Shown: one piece after another, positions 26,952-34,761 of the stretch
Numbering within the stretch: position 1 is the first letter of the stretch
Layout of the letters: each line of letters begins with the position of its first letter
DNA from: Desmospora profundinema
GTDB taxonomy: Bacteria > Bacillota > Bacilli > Thermoactinomycetales > DSM-45169
Direction of reading: 5' to 3'
Assembly: GCF_031454155.1 (NCBI RefSeq)
Contig: NZ_JAVDQG010000006.1
Span: forward strand, 62,001 to 126,000
Length of the DNA: 64,000 bases
Notes under the pieces: model-generated
What the model saw: the letters and a program-made list of their open reading frames with translations, nothing else
Database searches by the model: none
What the model was told of the DNA's origin: nothing
Translations under genes and position numbers: made by a program

Positions 26952-27805
26952 AACCGATGGAACGGGCGGCAGTGCTGGGCGCCGGCACGATGGGTGCCGG
27001 AATCGCCCAGTTTTTAGCCGCCAAAGGGGTGGAGGTGACACTCCGGGACATCGACGAGGAACCGCTGGAAAAAGGGCTGGACGTCATCCGCCGACAATTG
27101 CAACGACAAGTGGACAGGGGGCGGATGGCATCGTCGGATGTGGATACGATTCTCTCCCGGATTCATCCCGCCACCGATCTGGATTGTCTCGCGCCGGTGG
27201 AGTGGGTGATCGAGGCGGTGGTGGAACGACTGTCCGTCAAACAAGCCCTGTTTCAGGATGTGGAACAGGTAGTGGGCCGGGAAGCGGTGCTGGCCACCAA
27301 CACCTCTTCTCTGTCGGTGACGGCAATTGCATCCGTGCTGCAAAATCCGGAACGCTTTCTCGGACTCCACTTTTTTAATCCGGCTCCGGTCATGCCGCTG
27401 GTGGAAGTGGTAAGCGGGGAACGGACCGATCCGGCGGCGGCGAATCGTGCCGTGGAGTGGCTTCGCCGTTTGGGAAAAACCCCGATACAGGTGGCGGACA
27501 CGCCCGGATTTCTGGTCAATCGGGTGGCTCGCCCCTTTCACACCGAGCCGTACCGCCTCGTCTCCACCGGTGTGGCCGATAAAGCCCAGGTGGATCGGAT
27601 CCTGCGGTCCGCCGGTTTTCCTATGGGTCCCTTTGAACTGCAGGACCTGATCGGCATCGACATCAACCTAGCGGCATCGGAAGCGGTTTATGAAGGTTTC
27701 TATCACGATCCCCGCTTTCGCCCGCATCCGGGACAGCGCAAGATGGTGGAAAGCGGTTCTCTCGGCCGCAAGGTGAAAAGGGGGCACTTTACCCATGAGT
27801 CATAA
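26948..27805 (+). CDS. paaH: 3-hydroxyacyl-CoA dehydrogenase
   Basis: A 285-residue NAD-dependent dehydrogenase. Seen: the dinucleotide-binding loop VLGAGTMGAGIAQF, ATNTSSLSVTAIA with the catalytic Ser, LHFFNPAPVMPLVEVV with the catalytic His, TPGFLVNR and the C-terminal helical domain FELQDLIGID. It oxidises the 3-hydroxyadipyl-CoA intermediate. It overlaps the next gene by 11 bp. Confidence 0.93.
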   Translation: MKPMERAAVLGAGTMGAGIAQFLAAKGVEVTLRDIDEEPLEKGLDVIRRQLQRQVDRGRMASSDVDTILSRIHPATDLDCLAPVEWVIEAVVERLSVKQALFQDVEQVVGREAVLATNTSSLSVTAIASVLQNPERFLGLHFFNPAPVMPLVEVVSGERTDPAAANRAVEWLRRLGKTPIQVADTPGFLVNRVARPFHTEPYRLVSTGVADKAQVDRILRSAGFPMGPFELQDLIGIDINLAASEAVYEGFYHDPRFRPHPGQRKMVESGSLGRKVKRGHFTHES

Positions 27806-28520
27806 TGTCTGGTTGCTGGGGGAAGGCCCTTTGGCGGAGACGGCGGGGATGGTTCTGAGGAAACGCGGCGTCTCCGTCTGGGAAGGAAATACTCCGAATG
27901 GGGAAGCGGTGGATGCGGTCATCGATGTGAGCTTTTCGGGGGAAAACGGGGATCGCAAGCACGCCTTGCTTGCCCATGCGGAGTCTCGGGTACGGCCGGA
28001 TATCCCCATCTTTACCTCCTGTCTGGACACCTGGGCGACCCGGACTGCTGCCTGGCTGAAAAAACCGGAACGCGTGGCGGGTTTTTCGCCGCTGGAGCTG
28101 GCGGAAGGGGATATCGTCGAGGTGAGCCGTCCCCTGCAGGCGCAGGATGAAACGGCATGGGAAGGACAGGTGCGCTTGTGGGAGAACTGGGGAAAACGGG
28201 TGGAGATTGTCGGTGATGAGCCGGGTCTCGTTTTTCCTCGCATTCTCTCCCTGATGGTAAATGAGGCGGCGCATCTGCTGGGGGAAGGCGGAGCCACCGC
28301 TGCGGATATCGATACAGGGATGAAACAGGGAACCAACCATCCCCGCGGCCCGTTGGAGTGGGCGGACCGCGTCGGGGTGGACCAGATCGCCGCCATCCTG
28401 GAGGGACTTCAGCAAGCTTTTGGTGAGGACCGCTATCGCCCGGCTCCCCTGATTCGCAAGATGGTGTGGGCCGGCCGCTTTGGAGTTCGCTCCGGCCGGG
28501 GGTTTCACCACTATGAATGA
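27795..28520 (+). CDS. 3-hydroxyacyl-CoA dehydrogenase-like protein with a degenerate NAD domain
   Basis: A 241-residue protein. The C-terminal third (PGLVFPRILSLMVNEAAHLL, GTNHPRGPLEWADRVG and GRGFHHY) matches the 3HCDH C-terminal domain well. The N-terminal part is shorter than usual, and its loop LLGEGPLAETAG departs from GxGxxG; the catalytic Ser and His motifs of PaaH are absent. It may act as a partner of PaaH rather than as an enzyme. It is translationally linked to paaH by overlap. Confidence 0.75.
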   Translation: MSHNVWLLGEGPLAETAGMVLRKRGVSVWEGNTPNGEAVDAVIDVSFSGENGDRKHALLAHAESRVRPDIPIFTSCLDTWATRTAAWLKKPERVAGFSPLELAEGDIVEVSRPLQAQDETAWEGQVRLWENWGKRVEIVGDEPGLVFPRILSLMVNEAAHLLGEGGATAADIDTGMKQGTNHPRGPLEWADRVGVDQIAAILEGLQQAFGEDRYRPAPLIRKMVWAGRFGVRSGRGFHHYE

Positions 28521-28535
28521 AGGGGGGGAGAGTCC

Positions 28536-29747
28536 ATGCGAAAAACGGTGATTGTCGACGCGGTACGCACCCCGATCGGACGACACCGGGGAAGGTTGGC
28601 GGCGGTGCGACCGGATGATCTGGGAGCGACGGTAATCCGGGCTTTGTTGGAACGGAATCCTTCCGTTTCATCGGAGCAGGTGGAGGATGTGGTGTTGGGC
28701 TGCGCCAACCAAGCGGGGGAGGATAACCGCAATGTGGCCCGCATGTCAGCTTTGTTGGCGGAACTGCCGGAATCGACAGCAGGGGTGACGGTGAACCGGC
28801 TGTGCGGCTCCGGATTGGAAGCGGTCAACCAGGCGACGGCGGCCCTGCTGATGGGAAATGGGGAGATCGCCATTGCCGGCGGAGTGGAAAGCATGTCGCG
28901 GGCTCCCTTGGTGATGCTGAAACCGGAGGAATCGCTTCCCAGGGGAAATCGCGAACTGGTGGACACCACCTTGGGGTGGCGCTTCGTCAATCCGCGGCTG
29001 GCTGAGCGATACGAGCCCATCTCCATGGGGGAAACTGCCGAAAACGTGGCTCAAGACTGCCGTATCTCCCGGGAAGAGCAGGATGCCTTCGCCTTGGAAA
29101 GTCAGCGGCGGGCGAAAGCGGCATGGGAGCGGGGCGTGTTTACCGACGAAGTGGTTCCCGTCTACGTACTGCAGCGCCGAGGGGAACCCGTCTTCATGGA
29201 CCGGGATGAGCACCTCCGGCCGGAAACCACTTTGGAGAAGTTGGCTTCGTTGCAACCGGCCTTCCGGGAGGGGGGAACCGTTACCGCGGGCAACAGCTCC
29301 GGCATCAACGACGGTGCCGCTGCGCTGTTGTTGGCAGAAGGGGAGACGGCGGAGCGGTTGAGTCTAAAGCCGCTGGCTGTGGTGCGGGGATTTGCCGTGG
29401 CCGGATGTGATCCCCAACGGATGGGATTGGGGCCCATTTTCGCCGTACGAAAGCTGCTGCAACGGACCGGGCTGACTGTGAGCGACCTGGATCTGGTGGA
29501 ATTAAACGAAGCCTTTGCCGCCCAGGCGCTGGCCTGCATCACGGAACTCGGTTTGAACCCCGAGCGGGTGAATGTCCACGGCGGTGCCATCGCCTTGGGC
29601 CATCCCCTGGGCGCCAGCGGCGCCCGAATCTTGACGACGTTGGTCCATGAGTTGAAGCGACGCGGAGGCCGTTACGGAGTGGCTGCGATGTGTATCGGTG
29701 TCGGTCAGGGAATCGCCACCTTGGTGGAAAACGTCCAATCGAGATAG
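28536..29747 (+). CDS. paaJ: Thiolase, probable 3-oxoadipyl-CoA thiolase
   Basis: A 403-residue thiolase. Seen: [13 protein letters not shown] at the start, the acyl-accepting Cys in [32 protein letters not shown]-type [15 protein letters not shown], the catalytic His in [18 protein letters not shown] and the second Cys in [12 protein letters not shown]. In this operon it should split 3-oxoadipyl-CoA to acetyl-CoA and succinyl-CoA, the last step of the pathway. AGGGGGGGAG precedes the ATG. Confidence 0.93.
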   Translation: MRKTVIVDAVRTPIGRHRGRLAAVRPDDLGATVIRALLERNPSVSSEQVEDVVLGCANQAGEDNRNVARMSALLAELPESTAGVTVNRLCGSGLEAVNQATAALLMGNGEIAIAGGVESMSRAPLVMLKPEESLPRGNRELVDTTLGWRFVNPRLAERYEPISMGETAENVAQDCRISREEQDAFALESQRRAKAAWERGVFTDEVVPVYVLQRRGEPVFMDRDEHLRPETTLEKLASLQPAFREGGTVTAGNSSGINDGAAALLLAEGETAERLSLKPLAVVRGFAVAGCDPQRMGLGPIFAVRKLLQRTGLTVSDLDLVELNEAFAAQALACITELGLNPERVNVHGGAIALGHPLGASGARILTTLVHELKRRGGRYGVAAMCIGVGQGIATLVENVQSR

Positions 29748-29764
29748 AGGAGAGGAGAGGGATC

Positions 29765-31279
29765 ATGGGAACCCAGCTGGAAAAGCAAACAATCGGTGTC
29801 TACTATAAGGAGAAGTATCCCCTTTTTATCAATGGAGAGCATGTGCAGGGGTCTGATGGAGAATGGTTTGAAACCTACAACCCGGCAACCGGGGAGACGG
29901 TTGCGCAAGTGGCCGCCGCTTCCAAGGAAGACGTGGACCGTGCGGTGGAAGCCGCTCGCAACGCACTGGAAAAGAGCAAGTGGGCCAAATGGCCGGCCTC
30001 CCGCCGCGGACAGATCCTGAACAAGATGGCGGGTCTGATGCGGGAACGGTTTGCGGATCTGGTGAAATTGGAAGTACTCAACAGCGGTAAAGCTTATTCC
30101 GCCGCTCAGGGACAAGTGCACCAGGCGATTGAAGATTTCGAGTTTTACGCAGGATCGATCCATACCTTGTCTGGGGATACCAAGCCGGTTCCCAATGGGT
30201 TTCTCAATTATACCCGTAAAGAGCCGGTAGGGGTTTGTGCCCAGATTATCCCGTGGAACTATCCGCTGATGATGGCGGCTTGGAAGATCGCCCCCGCCCT
30301 GGCCGCCGGTTGCACCATCGTGTTGAAGCCGGCCAGCTTAACACCGCTTACCACTTATGCATTGGTGGAAATCGGACAGGAAGCGGGTCTGCCGCCAGGC
30401 GTCCTCAATGTGGTGACCGGCAGTGGTTCCACCATCGGTGCGTATCTGGTGGAACACCCCGGAGTGGACAAGGTAGCCTTCACAGGGGAGACCGGTACCG
30501 GTAAAGACATTATGAAGACCGCTTCTGAAACCTTGAAACGGGTGACGCTGGAATTGGGCGGAAAATCACCCAGCATGGTGTTTGAGGATGCAGATCTGGA
30601 TGCCGCTGTCGATGGTTCCGTTTTCGGCATCTACTACAATACGGGAATGTCCTGCGAGGCCCGCTCCCGCCTGTTTGTCCATGAATCCATCTATGAAACA
30701 TTCGTCGAGCGATTTGTGGAAAAAACAAAAAAACTGAAACTGGGGGACACCTTCAGCAAAGAGACCCATGTAGGAGCCGTGATCTCTCAAAGCCAATGGG
30801 ATGTGATCGACTCCTATGTGAAACTGGCGGAGAAAGAAGGGGCCCGGGTGCTCTACGGCGGCGGTCGCCCGGAGGGAGAGGCTTTCACCGACGGCTACTG
30901 GTATCAGCCGACAGTGATCGTCGATGTGACTAACGATATGCGGGTGGCTCAGGAAGAGATCTTTGGTCCGGTCGTGGTGATCATGAAATTTAACGATGAA
31001 AAAGAAGTGATCCGTCAGGCAAACGATTCTATCTACGGGTTGGCAGCCGCGGTATGGACGCGTGACTTTGGGCGGGCCAATCGGGTGGCGGCCCAGATCA
31101 AGGCGGGCACCGTCATGGTGAACAACCCCTTCTCCGCCATGCCGGGACTTCCCTTCGGCGGGTACAAACAGTCCGGATTCGGCCGGGAGTTATGTTTGGA
31201 GACGCTGGATTTGTACACTGAGACCAAGAGCGTCAATGCGTACATCGGCCCCAAACCCCTCAATCCCTTTGGTGTGTGA
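29765..31279 (+). CDS. NAD(P)-dependent aldehyde dehydrogenase of the phenylacetate cluster
   Basis: A 504-residue ALDH. Seen: QIIPWNYPLMMAAWKIAPAL, FTGETGTGKDIM, LELGGKSPSMVF with the general-base Glu, the catalytic Cys in NTGMSCEARSRL and EEIFGPVVVIM. It is not fused to a MaoC hydratase as in PaaZ. It may oxidise the ring-opened semialdehyde (a PaaN-like role) or phenylacetaldehyde upstream of phenylacetate; the sequence alone does not decide. The ATG at 29765 has GGAGAGGAGAGG upstream. Confidence 0.88.
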   Translation: MGTQLEKQTIGVYYKEKYPLFINGEHVQGSDGEWFETYNPATGETVAQVAAASKEDVDRAVEAARNALEKSKWAKWPASRRGQILNKMAGLMRERFADLVKLEVLNSGKAYSAAQGQVHQAIEDFEFYAGSIHTLSGDTKPVPNGFLNYTRKEPVGVCAQIIPWNYPLMMAAWKIAPALAAGCTIVLKPASLTPLTTYALVEIGQEAGLPPGVLNVVTGSGSTIGAYLVEHPGVDKVAFTGETGTGKDIMKTASETLKRVTLELGGKSPSMVFEDADLDAAVDGSVFGIYYNTGMSCEARSRLFVHESIYETFVERFVEKTKKLKLGDTFSKETHVGAVISQSQWDVIDSYVKLAEKEGARVLYGGGRPEGEAFTDGYWYQPTVIVDVTNDMRVAQEEIFGPVVVIMKFNDEKEVIRQANDSIYGLAAAVWTRDFGRANRVAAQIKAGTVMVNNPFSAMPGLPFGGYKQSGFGRELCLETLDLYTETKSVNAYIGPKPLNPFGV

Positions 31280-31289
31280 GGATGGACCG

Positions 31290-31682
31290 ATGAAGGAGGG
31301 CTTATGCCAGGGCCACCGGGAAGCGATGCAAATCACCGTCACCCCCGAGATGACGGCGTCTTTTGGCGGGGAAGAAGTGCATCCCACGTTATCCACTGTT
31401 ACCATGGTGTATTACATGGAGTGGGTGGGGCGCAAAATCATCCTCCCGTTCCTGGAAGAGGGGGAGGAGGGCGTAGGTGGCTCCATCTCTGTTCGTCACC
31501 TGGCCCCTGCTCCGGTGGGAAAAACAGTCACCTTTATCGCGGAGGCGGTGCGGGTGACATCCAGTCAGGTCCTTTGCCATGTCCGGGCGGAGCACGATAA
31601 AGCGATTGTGGGAGAAGGCAGCTTCCTGCAAGTGATTCTGCCGCAACAAACCATTCGGGACCGGATCGAACAGATGCGATAA
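31290..31682 (+). CDS. FlK-type hotdog thioesterase
   Basis: A 130-residue single-hotdog protein of the fluoroacetyl-CoA thioesterase-like family. Seen: MKEGLCQGHREAMQITVT at the start, TVTMVYYMEWVGRKII, VGGSISVRHLAPAPVGKTV with the conserved His. It could release dead-end acyl-CoA species formed in the phenylacetate pathway, as PaaI does elsewhere. The ATG at 31290 is chosen from the family-like N-terminus; the ATG with a better GGAGG at 31304 is in another frame. Last gene of the operon. Confidence 0.82.
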   Translation: MKEGLCQGHREAMQITVTPEMTASFGGEEVHPTLSTVTMVYYMEWVGRKIILPFLEEGEEGVGGSISVRHLAPAPVGKTVTFIAEAVRVTSSQVLCHVRAEHDKAIVGEGSFLQVILPQQTIRDRIEQMR

Positions 31683-31687
31683 CGAAG

Positions 31688-31712
31688 GGGACGGCGAAGC
31701 TGTCCCTTATTC
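31688..31712. terminator. Terminator of the phenylacetate operon
   Basis: GGGACGGC-GAA-GCTGTCCC (8 bp with one G-U) followed by TTATTCTTTATT. It lies between convergent genes. Confidence 0.75.
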
Positions 31713-31713
31713 T

Positions 31714-32064
31714 TTATTCCCTTTCGATATTGCCGTCCCTGTCCAGCAGTCCCAGTGCTTCCATTTCTCGCTTGGTCTTTGGTGTACCCAACTGATACAC
31801 CATTTCATACAGTTGACGCAAGGTCCGGTCATATCCTTCATTTTCCCGGTTTTCGTCGGGGGACAGGTATGGGATATGGGCATCCCAAAACGTTTCCATG
31901 TCTTCAACGGAACTATTGCCGATCAGGTTGTTCAGTTTTTGCACCTCTTCCTCGGACGCCTCAATCTCAAATTCATATGAGGAAGCATCTGGGTCTTGTA
32001 AAAGCTCGCCCATGATTTCGCCTGAATGGATGGAAACGTAATATTTGCTGCGATGGTGATCCAT
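31714..32064 (-). CDS. Conserved hypothetical protein
   Basis: A 116-residue acidic soluble protein. Seen: KYYVSIHSGEI at the N-terminus, a central EASEEEVQKLNNLI helix and a C-terminal part with YDRTLRQLYEMVYQLG. This pattern is shared by short uncharacterised Bacillota proteins, but no function is known. GGGGGAT precedes the ATG at 32064. It stands alone between terminators. Confidence 0.7.
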   Translation of the reverse strand: MDHHRSKYYVSIHSGEIMGELLQDPDASSYEFEIEASEEEVQKLNNLIGNSSVEDMETFWDAHIPYLSPDENRENEGYDRTLRQLYEMVYQLGTPKTKREMEALGLLDRDGNIERE

Positions 32065-32195
32065 GAAATTAATCCCCCGATTCCCGTTCCTTATCGATTT
32101 TGTATATATTAAAATGGCATTCCACGGTACGGTTTATGCAAAGACGGATTGTGTGATAATGAAACGGCAACATTCTCCAACGAATGTTTGAAAAG

Positions 32196-32250
32196 AAACA
32201 ACAAACAAGGCCCGAGTGAACGGCTCACCCGGACCTTGTTTGTTGTTTTT
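32196..32250. terminator. Bidirectional terminator
   Basis: AACAACAAACAAGG and CCTTGTTTGTTGTT arms with an inner CCGxGTGA/TCACCCGG pairing, flanked by T-runs on both strands. It ends the minus-strand RraA-like gene. Confidence 0.8.
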
Positions 32251-32259
32251 TTTGGAGAT

Positions 32260-32733
32260 TTACGTCAATGGACGCTTGGCGACGATCACACCGTCTTCAT
32301 CGGCGTATACGTAGTGTCCGGGTATCCAGGTGGTCCCTCCAAACTGGACGGGGATGTCCCGTTCTCCCTTTCCTTCTTTGATGCTTTTCAGAGGCATGGG
32401 TGCGAGGGCGAGGATACCCAGGTCCATGGTGGCCAGATCAGCGCTATCCCTGACACAACCGTAAATGATGACCCCGCTCAGGCCTCGCTCTACCCCGATC
32501 GCTGCCAAGCGATCTCCCATCAGGGCGCATCGACGGGAACCGCCGCCGTCCACCACCAGAACGGTACCTGCCGGCACCGTCTCTAAGGCTTGCCGAACGA
32601 GAACATTGTCCTCCCATACCCGGACAGTGGCGATGGGTCCCGAAAAAGAGCGTTTACGTCCAAATGAAGTAAATATCGGTTCGCAAATGTCCAACTCTTC
32701 GCTATATTGGTCGCATAAATCCGTTGTTCGCAT
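32260..32733 (-). CDS. RraA-family protein (RNase E inhibitor-like / HMG aldolase-like)
   Basis: A 157-residue RraA-fold protein. Seen: [17 protein letters not shown] at the start, [19 protein letters not shown] (the metal and substrate loop with GGxxxxALxGD) and [14 protein letters not shown] with the RD pair. Such proteins are either RraA regulators or class II 4-hydroxy-4-methyl-2-oxoglutarate aldolases; both key residues of the aldolase (Arg and Asp) appear present. AAAGGAGA precedes the ATG at 32733. Which activity applies here is not known. Confidence 0.85.
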   Translation of the reverse strand: MRTTDLCDQYSEELDICEPIFTSFGRKRSFSGPIATVRVWEDNVLVRQALETVPAGTVLVVDGGGSRRCALMGDRLAAIGVERGLSGVIIYGCVRDSADLATMDLGILALAPMPLKSIKEGKGERDIPVQFGGTTWIPGHYVYADEDGVIVAKRPLT

Positions 32734-32888
32734 GCCGGTCTCCTTTCGATAGGGGGATGTTCCGATGATACGAAATAAAGTGCCTGCGGTGCAAGGGGAA
32801 TAAGAGAATGAATCGGTTTTTTTCAAAAACGTTGCATAAAACAGAACGGGCTAAACAGTCGGGCTGCGTGCTTTTTTTATTTTACCTG

Positions 32889-32917
32889 TTGACATCAAGC
32901 TCCATGCGTTATAAAAT
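32889..32917 (+). promoter_or_regulatory. Probable promoter of tRNA-Leu
   Basis: TTGACA (32889-32894), a 17-bp spacer and TAAAAT (32912-32917), about 95 bp before the tRNA. Confidence 0.6.
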
Positions 32918-33010
32918 GGCTATTGTCACGGACGAACCCAATATGATTCTGATCGTTACAAAACATGATCATAACAGGCATTTTACAGGATCCATTTGTT
33001 GATATATCAA

Positions 33011-33095
33011 GCCGAAGTGGCGGAATTGGCAGACGCGCACGACTCAAAATCGTGTTCCTTCGGGAGTGTGGGTTCGAGTCCCACCTTCGGTACCA
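33011..33095 (+). tRNA. tRNA-Leu (anticodon CAA)
   Basis: An 85-nt class II tRNA with encoded CCA. The acceptor arms are GCCGAAG and CTTCGGT, the anticodon loop is CTCAAAA (anticodon CAA, codon UUG), the long variable arm is GTTCCTTCGGGAGT, and the T loop has GGTTCGAGTCC. It is a single tRNA with its own promoter and terminator. Confidence 0.97.
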
Positions 33096-33109
33096 AAAAT
33101 TGTTATAAA

Positions 33110-33155
33110 GACGAGGATTCAGACGCTATATAGGCGCTGAATCCTCGTCTTTTTT
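33110..33155 (+). terminator. Terminator of tRNA-Leu
   Basis: GACGAGGATTCAG pairs perfectly with CTGAATCCTCGTC, followed by six T residues. Confidence 0.9.
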
Positions 33156-33203
33156 GCGCTAAAAAACAGTGCACAGGGTCCTTGCATGCTAGAAATTCTG
33201 CTT

Positions 33204-33399
33204 TAGGGCGTGTCTGGTCATTCAAGTTTTTATGATGTTATGGTAAGGACGGTATAGCTGGCTGTGATTCTTTGCACTCACAGAGCACAAGTCTCGCCTA
33301 GTCGCTTCACTCCGGTCTCGTTATGCGTTTTTTGCAAGAGATTGAAGACGGTCACGCCGATTCTTCCCTCCTCGCAATCGGTTTATCAGACACGCCCTA
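33204..33399 (+). mobile_element. MITE-like element, type 2, intact ends
   Basis: The 13-bp terminal inverted repeats are TAGGGCGTGTCTG at 33204 and CAGACACGCCCTA at the right end. The core holds TTGCACTCACAGAGCACAAG and GGTCTCGTTATGCG, shared with the other copies. About 196 bp, no coding capacity. Its right end abuts the type-1 element. Confidence 0.8.
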
Positions 33400-33613
33400 G
33401 TACTACAGTTGTACTTATAAGAGCAGGCGCAGATGTGAGAAGGGAGGGTGGTGGGATGGCTGCGATCCTTTGCACTCACAGAGCACAAGTCTCGCCTGGG
33501 TCACTTCGTTCCCGGTCTCGCTATGCGCTTTTTGCAAGAGATCGAAGACAGCCCACCAGCCCGACCAACCCACGTTGATATACACTCTTCTTACAAATGT
33601 AACTGTAGTGCTA
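33398..33613 (+). mobile_element. MITE-like element, type 1, full length
   Basis: A 216-bp imperfect palindrome. The ends TAGTACTACAGTT and (complement of the right end) TAGCACTACAGTT are inverted repeats that continue with AAGAG. Inside, the arms GGTGGGATGGCTGCGATC and GATCGAAGACAGCCCACC can pair. This is the reference copy for those at 3445, 40151 and 46354. No transposase gene is in the window. Confidence 0.85.
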
Positions 33614-33633
33614 GAGCAAACACAGGAAACAAA

Positions 33634-33668
33634 AAAATGGAGAACAAGCGGGCTCATGTTCTCCATTC
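33634..33668 (-). terminator. Terminator of the small gene at 33680
   Basis: On the minus strand ATGGAGAAC and GTTCTCCAT flank a 12-nt loop and are followed by seven T residues. Confidence 0.85.
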
Positions 33669-33679
33669 CCTTTTTGTCT

Positions 33680-33889
33680 TTATCGTTTCTTTTCTTTCTC
33701 CATTCGTCTCGGCCTGCCTTCAATTGTTGTCACTTCTTGAGAAGGCGCTCCGTTGTAAGCCATATCCATCGCTTCCGCTTCTGTTTTAGGGATGTCGCCA
33801 TCCCGCCCGTATTGATCCAGATGCGAGGGATGACTGCGATTGTTGGGGGAATTTCTGGCGCGACGCGGATGTTCATTTTGGTTAGACAT
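33680..33889 (-). CDS. Small hydrophilic protein, possibly spore-associated
   Basis: A 69-residue very polar protein rich in Arg, Asn, His and Glu, with no TM segment. It begins MSNQNEHPRRARNSPNNR and contains YGRDGDIPKTEAEAMDMAYN. The ATG has AAAGGAGG at ideal spacing and a terminator follows, so it is very likely expressed. Its composition recalls small acid-soluble or spore coat-type proteins, but no family motif is recognised. Confidence 0.65.
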   Translation of the reverse strand: MSNQNEHPRRARNSPNNRSHPSHLDQYGRDGDIPKTEAEAMDMAYNGAPSQEVTTIEGRPRRMEKEKKR

Positions 33890-34107
33890 GATCGTGCCTC
33901 CTTTGACGAACCGTCATCCATATTGTTTTAAAAAAATGAACCGGTTATGCAACGGGGGTCACATCTCTGCAAGAATACCCTGAACACTTCTTGTTCATCT
34001 TCCGGATCGGAAAAAAACGCCGCACGGGTTAAGTCATTTCACCTATTGCTGAACATCCGGGAGAATGCGGTCCCGTATACTTCTTCTTATGATAAAAACA
34101 GCGATGA

Positions 34108-34503
34108 TCAGGCAAAGGAACGCAGGAATAGCGGTTGCCGCGGATTGATCGGCTGAAATAAATGAGTATAGATCGCACCCAGCATCAGGACGATCAACAC
34201 CGCAGAAGAGCCTACAGCGAGCCGGCGATTTCAGAAGGCGCCTACGAATCCCGCTGCTATTATCAATTCAACAAGCCCAACAACGGTCATCGACCACATC
34301 GGGTATTGATATTGCTGCCAATGTTCGACCTGAAACGGAACGCGAAACAATTTGATAAGACCGCCCAACATCATAAAAATCGCCAGCATGATAAATGCGT
34401 CTGCGGCGACAGTCGGGTTTCGATATCGATCCGCCTCGCTGTACTGACGTACAACCCCTTTTTTGGTTTGACCATCCGACTGCAAAATCTCAAGCGCTGT
34501 CAC
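34108..34503 (-). pseudogene. DoxX-like membrane protein gene with an in-frame stop
   Basis: The first 90 codons (GTG at 34503) encode two or three TM segments with AIFMMLGGLIKLFRVPF and MTVVGLVELIIAAGFVGAF. A TGA at 34231-34233 interrupts, but the same frame continues with NRRLAVGSSAVLIVLMLGAI and another TM segment until a TGA at 34108-34110. One base change (TGG to TGA) in a tryptophan codon would explain this. DoxX-like proteins are small four-TM proteins. A sequencing error or a truncated functional protein is possible. Confidence 0.65.
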
Positions 34504-34608
34504 CTGCGCGGAGGCTCCCCCTTTCAGCTTCCATGTACGAAGGAATCCTTGTCAGCTATTCGATATGTTATTGAGTGTATGAAATAATATTATTAAAATA
34601 AAAAATAT

Positions 34609-34637
34609 TTGACAAATATTTATATTGGGAATATAGT
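34609..34637 (+). promoter_or_regulatory. Promoter of the papain-like protease gene
   Basis: TTGACA (34609-34614), a 17-bp spacer and TATAGT (34632-34637). The leader has an imperfect hairpin at 34668-34704 (AGTAGGGTGTTCC against GGAACATCTTCTACT) with no T-run. Confidence 0.7.
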
Positions 34638-34761
34638 GGGCTTGTCTATGAATTTTATTCCTTAATTAGTAGGGTGTTCCTATATATCGGAACATCTTCT
34701 ACTTATACGGGACGTCGACAGACGCATGTATGACCATTTCAAAAGATGGAGAAGGGGATGA

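Noticed and set aside
29690-29764. In-frame extension of the aldehyde dehydrogenase into the thiolase gene
   Set aside because: The ATG at 29765 has a clear ribosome binding site, and homology starts there.
33264-33578. Open frames inside the repeat cluster (repeated FALTEHKSR-like peptides)
   Set aside because: The same peptides recur in every MITE copy in different contexts without start signals; they come from the repeat DNA.
33204-33613. CRISPR array
   Set aside because: The repeats are long, palindromic and not separated by unique spacers of equal length.
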